Origin: Corella eumyota
Lineage: Eukaryota > Chordata > Ascidiacea > Phlebobranchia > Corellidae
DNA: 64,000 nucleotides
Assembly: GCA_963082875.1 (NCBI GenBank)
Contig: OY720101.1
Location: 12,609,671-12,673,670 of the forward strand
Direction: 5' to 3'
Shown: positions 42,201-54,200 of the stretch, one piece after another
Position numbering within the stretch: position 1 is the first letter of the stretch
Layout of the letters: each line of letters opens with the position of its first letter
The notes under the pieces: generated by a model
Database searches by the model: none
What the model saw: only the letters and a program-made list of their open reading frames with translations
What the model was told of the DNA's origin: nothing
Translations under genes and position numbers: made by a program

Positions 42201-45200
42201 AATGCTACAACCACCACTGCACCTCCAGTTAATGTTGCTTTAGCTGGACTTATTGGAAGTCCAACTATATGCTTACAGGTACCTCAAAAGTCTTAATAAT
42301 ATTATTATTTTTTATTTTTGCAAGTTGTTTATCAAAAATAAATATCAAATTTTTGTAAGGCACTTTTTAAAGAGTTTATTTTACACTTGATGCTGTTTTT
42401 TTTTGGTCTTAACATATAAAAAAACACATTTTTTGCAAAATATGCATGATTTTACTATTTTAAGATATTAAAAATTTTTGAACTTACGTATTATTTTAAA
42501 ATGTATTGTAAATAATTTTTGTTATTATCTGTAGTTAAATGAGATGGTTGTATTTGCTTTAAACCTGAACAACCTAAACCGAAGTTTAAGTAATTATCCG
42601 GAATATGTTCGAAATCATCTTTTTAACACTAACCCTACCTTTGATTATGGGGCTTTCAGGTAATTTATAAAAATATTTAATACTAATTTTTTTTAATTAG
42701 AATAATGAATTTGTAAAATTATAATAAAAAAATTGTAATTTGAAAAAAAAAATTGTAATAAAAAATTATAATTTTTTTTTAGTTTTGCGTTTAGTTAATA
42801 TTTTTTTAAATTTAAATTTTTTTTAAATAAATATGCATTAACAATTCTGAATTAGTTTTTAAAAAATATTTTTTAATTGTCATAATTTTTTGCAGACAAC
42901 TCCAAGTTTTAGTTACACAATCAAATTATACTGTCACCAACTTTGCACATGTGTTTTTGGAGCCAGGAACTTATGTATTTGCTGACTCACAAAATATCAA
43001 CGATCAACTTATAATTACCGTTTTAGTTAACGGTAAATACAATATATTGTTTAAGTTATGGCATCAGGTTAGCAGCTAAGTGTTTAAGTTTGGGCATCAG
43101 ATCAGGTTAGCAGCTAAGGGGTTTTGGGTTCAAGTCCCACTAATGCCAAAAACATTTTTTTGAGCCCAGTGTTAAAAAATAGCTAAAACATGTAACAATC
43201 TCTTAATAAAAACTCCCCAATAAAAAGAAAAAATCGTTCCCCCAAAAAGAAAAAACCTATTGTTTTAATATGGGAAGAAGTGATAAAAATTAGACAATAA
43301 TAAATAGGTTTTAGACAATAATATCTAAATTTTGTTTTAAATGGTGTTTACTTAGATTTTAAAAATAAAATATTAAAATTTTTTTCAGGTTTGTTGTGTG
43401 GTGCATCTAGAATTCAACCGGTGACTACAACTACTCTATCCAGTCTTGGTGTGGCTAAGCAATCTGTAACTAACTTATCACCTGACTGGGTTTTAATTAC
43501 TGGTAATAAGTTAAAATTAGTTATGTTTAAATAAAAAAGATTTTTTTACCTTTAGGGCTATTAAATTAATTTAATTTATTTTTGATTAAAATACTATTAA
43601 AATTTTTTTTTAAATATCTTTTAAGGTCTGGTTAAAATTTATTTTTATTTTTAAAACCTATTAAATAGACATACACTTAATTTGAGCTTTTTTTATTTAG
43701 ATTTGCAACTTCTGCTGAATTACATAAAATCACGATATTTTAATTTTTTTTAGTTATTCTTGTCTTATTTGGTGTTGCTGCTTTGGCTCTTATAATTGGT
43801 GTAATAATATGGAGACCTCAAGATGCGGGGATTTACCCAATGCGATACTGGAAGCCTAGATACAGAGCATTAGGTGAACAATATACCCCACCCCAGAAAA
43901 TGGGAGTGGTTGCTTCAACAGACACAAGGTGGATTTTATTTATTGGTTATTAATATTTTTAAATTTATTTTAAGGAAAATTGCTTAAAAATTATTTAATA
44001 AAGTAACAACTAGCAATTCTTTGGATTTTATGGTATTTTTTATGGTACATTATTTATTATTTTTTTTATATTACAACTTTAAAATTTACTTATTTTTTAT
44101 TTTAAGTAAATTTTACATAATAAAGTATGCAATTTTTGTATTTTTTTGCTAATTTTAAAATTTATATATTTTATTTAAATTTAACTTAATACTTAACAGA
44201 GAGGGGCTTGGGTTAATTAGAGAAAGAGGGGAAGCTGAAGGGGCTGAAACAAATCTTGTAAAAGGTATTTTAAAACTTAAAAAAAGAATATTGTTTAATT
44301 ATTTTTATGAAAAAAAATCGTGTCGTATTTTGAAATGAACAGAAGGTTTAAAAAAATTAAAGTTTTTAGTACATTTCCTAATAAATTTTTGACTTTAATT
44401 TTACTACTTAAGGTCTTGTGTTTGATTCTCACTGCTCTTCTAATTTCAAAAATGAAAATATAAAAACAATTTTTTTTTCTCAATTTATTTTTTATTTTTA
44501 GATGAACAGTTACTTGAAGATTTCAACGTGAGAACACTTTATGACAAACTTGAAGACCAAACTTTACATTTATCATCGCAATTAAATAAACATCAGAACA
44601 GTTTGGAAGGATTTTATGAAAGAATTAACAACCAAACTGAAGGGCTAAAGGTAAAAAATAAAAATAACCGGCAGTGTGGTGTAGTGGTTAGAAAACATGG
44701 TTTTACTACATGAGGTCTAGGGTTCAATCCCCATTGCATCCATGGTTTTGTATCCTTGAGTAAGGTAATATAAATAGTATAAGCTACTACTGTGCCAAAA
44801 TAATCGGCAGTTTAATTATTAGGCAATTATATTCAATAATATTCAAAAATGTCAAAGTCAACTTGAGACTGAGGAAGGGTAACTGATGTTACTTTACTTT
44901 TAGGCTGTTGAGTCGACCTTCTAACATTGAGAATAAATAAATACAAAAAAAATTTGCTTATTCACATTTTCTTATATTTTTATAGAACATGTTGAACAAG
45001 TTGGATGTATCTAAACTTGAAGAAGTAGAGAAAAGAAGAAGAGGTTCAGCAGGTGCAACTGTTATTCATACTTCACTACAGATGGACGGAATTAACAGGG
45101 ACATTAAACTAGCTGGTAGGCTAAAAAAATTGTTAATTATAATTAATATCGTAAAATTTAAAAATTAATTCTTGCAAATAATAGTTATTTTTAAACGCTG

Positions 45201-48200
45201 ATTTATTATTGGCACTGTGGTTTAGTGGTTAGAACACTTTGCTTTACAACATGATATCATGGGTTTGATCCCCACTGCTTTCATATCATAGCACCTTTAA
45301 GTAAGGCGCTTTAAATGGTTTAAACTCCTGTCAAGGTGAAAACTAAATAGCAGAATATTTATCGGACAAATAAAATTAATAATATTCCAAACTGCCAAAG
45401 GCAACTTGAGACTAGGTTGGGTTAAATGTTACTCGATGTTTAGGTTGTGAAGTTGTTTTTCAAACCTTAAGAAAAATAATAAAAAAAATGTAAAATTTAC
45501 TTAAATTTTTAAGTATATTAATTTAGTTTTTAACTGTTTACTATTTTTTAAAGGTGGTGCATCTATGAGAGAAAAAGAATTACTGAGATCTCTAGAAATG
45601 CTCATCAACAAACTTAACACTGGAAAAGTAAAAAAACTTTTCCCAAATTTTTAATTGAAGTTCCAATTATTTAACTTAAAATATTAAATTTTGTTCCTAA
45701 ATTTTTTAATTTGTATGTTATTTAAAAATATTTTTTTAGTGATTATTTTTTTTGTTAATTAGATTGCAGTATCTGATGAGGTTATATCAGATGCTTATAG
45801 AAGGTTACAAGGTCTCGAAGAAAAAGATAAAGTAACTAAATCTAAACCACTGAAGGTACGTTTATTATCATAAATGTTATATTTTATTTACAGAAATTTA
45901 TAACTAACCAGTTAAATAAATTAACTTAAATAAAAACTTTAAATTAAATAAAAATCTCAAATAAAAACTCAACTCAAAAAACTAACTCAAATAAAAACTT
46001 TAACTTAAATAAAAAACTCAAATAAAAATTCTCAAATAAAACATCTTAAATAAAACTTAACTCAAATAAATAATGACTTAAATAAAAAGTAACTCGAATC
46101 GGAAAACCTCAAATAAAAACCCAACTTAAATAAATATTAAACTTAAGTAAAAAATAACTCGAATCATAAAACTTAACTTAAATAAACAATTACTCACATA
46201 AAATCTCAAGCTATATTTAAAAAAAAATTATTTTCCTAAAAATATTAATTTAAACTTTTTTATTTAGAGTGAAATGGATGATTGGAAAGCCCAAGGTAGA
46301 AATGAATTAATCAAAGCTCAACAAATGGATAAAACAGCTATGGACCAAGACCTAATTACTTCAGAAAGAGATGCTATATCTAACCTATTAATACAACATG
46401 ATGGACAACGACAAAAATTACTCGCTGATTTGGATGAAAAACTTGCATTTAAAACACAAGGAGATTTATCTGAAGATGAGGTAGGAATTATAAGCTTTTT
46501 TTAAAGAATTTTTTATATTTATTTATCCTCGATTTGGGAAGGACAACTTTATAACCTAAACATATAAAAACATCAGTTACCTCGCTCCAGTCCCGATTTG
46601 CCTTTAGCTGTTTGGGATAATATGGATTCTATTTGCCTGATAATTAAGCTGCTGAAGTGCTGGCTTTGGGCATCGAACCCAGAACTTCATGTAGTGAAGC
46701 CAAGTATTTTAACCAGTACACCACACTGTTGGTTATAGGCAAAATAGAATACATTAATAGTTGTGAAAAAAAATTTTTAGATGAATTCTCTTTTATCTGC
46801 TCACGAGAGAGAATTAGAAAATGCTCTGGGTGCATTGAGTAATGAGAGAATGAGACAAATGAATGAATTAAGAGAACAACTGGCTCTGAAGAGAAAACAG
46901 AGAGAAGACCAACTTAGAAAATCTCACAACAAGCAATGTAAAGATGCAGGGTTGCCAGGTAATTTTTTAATTTTTTTAATTTTTTGTATAATGATAAAAA
47001 TTTCCAGGGTTGCCAAAAATTTTTTACAGGGTTGCCAGATATTTTTTTAAATTTTTTTAAAAACACAATTTTTTTGAGTTTTTTTTTAATACTTTAGAAA
47101 CTAATGATGAAACTGAACTGAATATTGACGAAGAACTTTTACTAATGGAAAAGAAATTGGAGGCGGCCATTTTGGATGAAAGCGTTCAAGCGATTAAAGA
47201 AGATACAACAAATGAGGAAGGAATTAAATTGACGAAAACATTTGACGACGAAATGGTAAAAAAAAATTTAATTTATTGCTAAAATCATAGAAAAATTCTA
47301 TTTATTTTTTTTGTATTTTTATACTTAATTTTGCAAGGTCAACTTCATGACCTAAACATAGAGTAACATCAGTTACTCAAACCCAGTCTCGAGTTGCCTG
47401 TGGCAGTTTGGGATATTATTGATTATAATTGCCTGGTAATTATGCTGCTGATTAATTGCTGGCTCAGCAGGAGTTCATATCGTTTAATTTACCTTATTTA
47501 AAAGTGATACAGCATAAGAGCAGTGGGTATCAAACCCATGGCCTCATTCAGTAAAGCCAAGTGTTTCAACCACTTTACTACACTGCCAGTTACTAAAGTT
47601 ACTTCATTCATTTAGGAACAAATGGTAGCAAATGGTCTCATCACTAAAGAAGTAAGAGACAAATTACAAAAACAAATTATGGAGCAGGAAAGATCTCTTA
47701 AACAAAAAATGGACGAGAAGAGAGAGATGCAGGTAAGATTTAAAATTCAAAAATCAAATTTTTTTGAGATTTAATTTTACAAAACTATCATTTTTTAATT
47801 GGAATTTGATTTTTTTGGATCACTTTTACTTCACAGTCTTTTTTATACTTTACGGTTTTTAATAATTTTTTTTCTCACGAAATTTGTTAATTTTACTTAA
47901 ATTATAAAAATATTTTTATTATTTGTTAAGATGAAATCAATGCGGGATAGAATGGCTGAAAGAAAGAAACGAAGAATGAAAACTTTGAAGGAGAAACATG
48001 AGATGGAAGCTCAATTAGTTGTAAGAAACTTAATTTTATTTGTTTTATTGCATAACATAAAAAACTGAATCAATAATAATGTACAGAAATATAAATATTA
48101 CTCTAAAAAAATATTTTTTTTACATATGAGATTTTGAATTCCAGTAGTATAGTGGAGTGGTTAAAACACTTAGCTTTATTATATGAGGTTCTGGGTTCGA

Positions 48201-51200
48201 TTCCAATTGCTGTTATGCTGTAGTGCCCATAAGTAAGGCGCTATATATGGTACCAACTTTATCTAAGCCAAAAAACAATTCAAAGATTAATTATCGGACA
48301 ATTGTAATCTTTAATATTCCAAACTGCCAAAGGTAACCCAAGACTGGGTCGGAGTAACCAATGTTTCTCTTTGTTTAGGCCAGAAATATGACCTTTTAAT
48401 TTTTGTCTTTAAAATGATAAAATATTCTATTTAGAAATTTAAAAAAAATTTTTAATTTTTAATTTTTTTCTTTTTTTTTTTTAATTTCAAATTTTCTTTT
48501 TTAGCCTGAATTGACTCCTGAAATTAAAGAGAGACAAGAGGCTGAAGTTGAAGCCTTGGAAGCTGAGTTAAACGCTGAAGAAGTGACAATGGAGAAAGAT
48601 ATGGAACTTGCAATTGAAATTGAATATAACGAAGCACTGAAGGATATCCACAAGAATGCAATCGGAGAGGTAAGATTCTATTTTATTAATTTATCTTTTC
48701 TGAAAAATTTGCAAAAAAAAAATTTATATTATTTTTAAAATTAAAATAACAAAATAAAGGTAAAATGTAGTTTATTTGTATTTATTTATTCTCAATATGG
48801 AAAAGTTGACTTCACCTCCGAAACGTAGTCTAACATTTGTTACCCTAACCCAGTCTTAAGTTGACTTCGCCAGTTTAGGATAATATTTATTTTAAAAAAC
48901 TGGTTATTAATCTGCCAATTAGTATTTGACTGACTGGAAAAGCTCTATGGCATGGAAGCAGTGGGGATTAAAAAATTTTGTAGATCCTTTTTATATCTAA
49001 TTTTAGAATAAAAGTTTTTTTGTTACCGTCTTACAAGTAGTTTTACAAATAGATTTGTAGTTTTTAAAGTAAATACATATGTAGTTTGTGTACATATCTA
49101 GTTTATGTAGTAAATGTATCTTAATACATATGTTTGTGAATACATATGTAGTTTGTGTAGTTTTGTGAATGCATTTGTTGATTGGTTTTAGTTGTCAACA
49201 AAAGAAAATGTTGATCCTGTTCTGCAACAAGAAATTTTGGACCGATTCCGTCGACAGGTTGATGATTATGATCATCTTAACGACGTAAAACGGTCAAAAC
49301 AAGCTCAAGACCTTAAAGTAAAAAAAACAAATTTTATATAAATTATTTATTCTATAGCCTTTAGAAATTTCATTTATTTTTTCTTTAATTACTAAAAACC
49401 ATTTTACTGGTACCAAAATGCCTGAAAATGGCCATTTTACTGACGTTTTTCATTAACCCCCTTTTACCCCAAACTTTTTTTTAAATTATACCAAAAATTT
49501 GGCGAAATATTCCTTTATAAAATCGTTTTAGTAGTGTAGGTAATTAACAATGTAAAAGAAATTTTGGTAACCCTTTCAGGCCAAATTGGCAGCGAAACGG
49601 GCCCGCAGAGCAGCAGAAATACAGCGATCAACAGAAGAGAAATTGAAGCAGGGAAGAAAGAAGGAAGAAGAGAATAGAATGGATAATTTGAGAGAGTTAG
49701 AAGAAGAAAGCAACAGAAAACTTGCAGCAGATGATGGTTTGGATATTCCTGAAGTTAATGTCACAGACAACTTCGAAATTCAGGTTTTTTATAGTTGTTT
49801 GTTATTATTTAATTTTAATTTGTATTTTATTTATGGCTAAAACAATAAAATATTTAGATTTTTAGAAATTTAAAATTTAAAAAAAAATTTTAATTTTAAA
49901 ATTAAAAATAGAAAAAAATTTTAATTGAAAAAAATTTAGGCTCTTGCTCGTGAGCAATCTCGCCTCCTAGTGGAGAGTGAGAGTCAACAATCTACCGAAG
50001 TCGACAAGCTGACATCTGATCTCGATCTTAAGGAAAAGGAAGAAAAAGAAGCTTTGGAGAAGAAGTTGCGGGAAGAGTTGGACAAAGCGACGAGGGAAAC
50101 AAAAGCGAAACACGAGGCTGAGGCAAGATCGAGGACAAATCTTTCAGACGAGCAGGTTCAACAGGTGCAAAACAAATTTTATACATCATTTAGTTATTTA
50201 AATAATTTATCCGCGCACCACGGGTAAATTTAAATAATTTACCTGCGCATGAGGTCTTGGGTTCAATTCCCTCTCATGCTGTAGTGCCCTTCAGTAAGCT
50301 CCTATAAACGGAATAAACTTCCGATGAGCCAATACTTAGCTTTTAGGTTGTGAATACGACTTTCTCATATCGAGGACAAATAAATTTAAAAAAACTGTAC
50401 TTACTTCTATACAACTATTGGCCTCTAAGATTTATTATATTTGAATGTAGTTTTGTTTTTTTAGCTACTAGCTGCTCATCAACAAGAAATAGACGAATTA
50501 GAAGGTGGAATTTTGAAACAACAAAACCGACAACGAGCTGTTCTAAGAGAAAAACTTGCGGCACGACGACTCAGAAAAACTCAGAACTTAAGAAGCCGAC
50601 AAGAAATTGAAAAACAAACTGAACAGATTGAACAAAGAAAGGAAATGGCGCAAGTCCAATCTAAAACAGTAAGACTTTATTTTTGATATTCAATAGCTTG
50701 ACCTGCAGTCGGCATTTTGATTGGTTGTATTATGGTTGCAACTCTTAACTAATATTTGCTTGTAATAATTTTCCTGCACACCACAAACAGCAGTTTTATT
50801 TATTATAAATGCCTTCAAAATAGACATACATATACATATAAATATATATATAATGTCCACTAAGGTTCGTTATATATAGATTGTTTTTATTTCCTAAAAA
50901 CTCTTAAATAAACACTTTACATAATGCTTTGGTTTTTCAGTTTATTTTACCATGTATTAGTATAACTTATAACTATAGGTTTAATTATCAATGCAGCATT
51001 GTAATATTTTTTTAAAAAACACTTTTTTTGTTTTCCAAAGAACTTATTTTTATTTTTTTATTATTAGATGAAAGAAGCAGAAAGAGCTGCTATTATAGAA
51101 GGAATTGAAAGAAATGGATCTTCAAACAGTGAGAAAATTATTCAACGCGTTTTGGAGAAAAGACATGCTCAAGTAATTAAAAAAATAATATCAGTTTAGG

Positions 51201-54200
51201 GGAACTTTTTGGGATTTTATTTTTTAGAAAATTTTATTAAAAAAATTTAATTTTTTTGTAATCGTTAAAATTTTTTTTTCGTGTTTTAGGAATTTAAAGA
51301 CCTGGAAGCAGAGTTTGCTCTTAAGAAGAAGTTGCTCTTGGAAGAAGCTCTAAAACTGGTCAAAGATCAATTTCAGAAGGATAAGGAAGAAATGGTAAAT
51401 CTTATTAAATTGGTTTAAAAATGTTATTTAGAAAAATAGTTTTTATTTATTTATTTTTTATCAACATTGTTTTTTTTTGGCTTACATTAAAGTTTTAATT
51501 TTCTTAGTTGGCTCGCCACTTGCTTGAGCTAGAGAGGTTGGAAAATGAGGGATTATCTGAGGACAAACTTAATGAAAAACGAGAGAAGTTGAAGAAAAAA
51601 CAACTCAAGGAATTGGGGTAAAAAAATTTTAAAATTTCTAGAAGTTGTAGTTATACAATAAAAATTTTTCTATGGTAACAATTTTATCAAACCTATAAGT
51701 TCCTTCAGTAATGCCAAGTGTTTCAACCACTACACTATTTTACCATTTTTATTTAAAAAATAAAATTAGATTTTTATTATTTTTGTATTATTTTAGTGAA
51801 TTAAACAAAAATCATGCCAGCGAATGTTCTGAAATTGAAGCTGAAGTCACTGGACAGTGGAATCTTGATTTTGCTCAATCTAAACTCAAACTAAAAGAAA
51901 AACATTATCAGGTTGCAAGTTCTTACTATTTTAAACAGAAAAAAAATCAATTTACAATAAAAAAACAATTAATTCTCAACTATTTCTCCAAAAAAACCTA
52001 ATAATATTTATATATAAAAAATGACACAAATTTAAAATGTTATTTTTTTGTGTTAGGAATTTTCTGAAGCTCTACGCGAACTTGCCCCAAGTTCCAATCA
52101 ACAACTTTCTGCAGAAGAAGCTGAACTTTCTGCCAGAAAACTGGAAGAGACCAAACAGAAATTACAACAAGTAGTTAATGTTTTATTTTAGTCCAATTTT
52201 TTTAAATAATTTTTACTTAGTATGTAAGTTTACGACCTAAACTTAGAGTAACATTAGTTACCCTTGCCCAGTCTCAATGTACCTTTGGCAGTTTAGGATA
52301 TTATTGAATATAAGTGCTTGGTAATTATAAGCTGTTGAACAAGTGTTGGCTTATATCGTTTATAGCCCCTTACTTATGGGCGCTACAGCTTCAAAAGCAA
52401 CAGGGATCAAACCCAAGACCCCATTTAGTAGAAGCTGGTTAAAAGTTTTATAATTTCATAAGTAGTTTCTTTGATTTTTTTGTTATCTAATTTCAATATT
52501 AATTTTTTTTTATGAATTAATTTAAAAAAAATTTTTGAAAAATTTTTTAGGAGCAAGAAGAAGTTAAGAAGAAGTTTGCAAAGGATCGCTTGGAGTTGGA
52601 AGCAGAGGAAGAGCAGAGATTAAAAGATGCCATGGATGAATTTGAGCAATTGTTAGAGGACGAGACGGAAAAAGATAAATTGAGAGCCGAGAAAAATCTG
52701 GCAACTCTGAATCTTAGGAAAGAGAAAATGTTAAAGGTGGGGGAAACCCTGTTTTTCTTCAAAAAATAATTTAAAAAAAAAATTTTTTGGAGAAATTTTA
52801 ATAAATTTTTGTTTTTTAGGAGAAACGAGCAAAGATGAAGGAAGAGATTGAGAGAGCTGCAGCAGCCGGAGCAAGTGAGGAGGAGCAGAAGAAAATTTTG
52901 GATCAGGTTTTTAAAAACATTTTTTTATTATTTTCAAGTTTCATTAGGTTAAAAAAATCTATTTAAAAAAAATTTTATGCTTTAATTTATTTGTGGTTTA
53001 AGCTTCACTTATTTTAAAGAGATTTCAATGTTTAAAATGTATTTTCATTTATTAATTTTAGCATGAGAAGGATGTAGAAAATCTTACAAACAGAATGAAC
53101 AGGGAAAGGTTAAGGGTTCAATCACAACTGGAAGATCGACTTAAAAAACGAAGAAAGGAAAAAATAGACGTAAATTACTTACATTATTTATTTATATATA
53201 GATGTTTACACATTTAACTAATATTTTATCTGAATAAGATAGTTAAAAAATTCAAAATTTGTTTTTTGAAATTAATTTGATAAATTTTGGATGTTTTAAA
53301 TATTAAAATAAATTTAGGCGAAGAAAACGGAACTTGAAAAAGAAAAGAAAAAGACTGAGAAGGAATTTGAAAGCAAACAGAAACAAGAACTACAAAAAGT
53401 ACAAGAAAAACAGGTACAAAAACTAATAAAAAAATAAAACTAAAACTAAAAAATGAGCTGTCAATAGTTGATTTGTAATCAAGGAAAGTTGTCTATAATT
53501 AAGTTTTTTTATGGTAATTTGTCATTACAAGAAGTTGTTAACCGGAGTTAAGTTAATTTTGAGTTGAGTTGTCTTCGAGTTTATGTATCTAGGATTAAGT
53601 TGATTTTAAGTTCAATTGTCTTTAAGTTGGGTTATCTAAAGTTAAGTTGATTTTAAGATGAGTTGTCTTCGAGTTGATTTTGAGTTGAGTTGTTTTAGAG
53701 TTGAGTTGTTTTAGAGTTGAGTTGTTTTAGAGTTGAGTTGATTTTAAGTTAAGTTATTCAAAGTGAAGTTGATTTTGTGTTGAGTTCACAAAAGTAAATT
53801 GACTGGTCACTAACTTTTTTATTTTAATATTTTTTTATGATTTAGATTTCTGCTATGCAAGAGACCACCAAGATCATGGAGAAGAAGGAGGAAGAAGCTA
53901 GAGTCATCCGGGATGCTGCGGAGGCAATTTCTCCACAAAAAGAAGAGGAAAAACTTTCCCAATTTGGTAAATATCTAAAAAAAAAATTGATTTGATTTTA
54001 CTTTTTAAAAAATTGACATAAAAAAAATTTAAATATTTTATTTTAACTTTTAGCACAAGTTTTAGCCCAGCCTCAAGCCCAAACTTTCACACCTATTGGT
54101 GCAATGCCACCAACTACAACACTGGTTCCTTACGCACAAGCACCTCAGATTAGGTGAGAATAAGAAATATTACTTAAACCCACAAAATAACTTTAAAAAA

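Noticed and set aside
46781-46842. ATG at the start of exon 91 as the start of a separate coiled-coil gene
   Set aside because: The frame is open and phase-matched from exon 90, and the TM and coil exons are continuous with the ectodomain.
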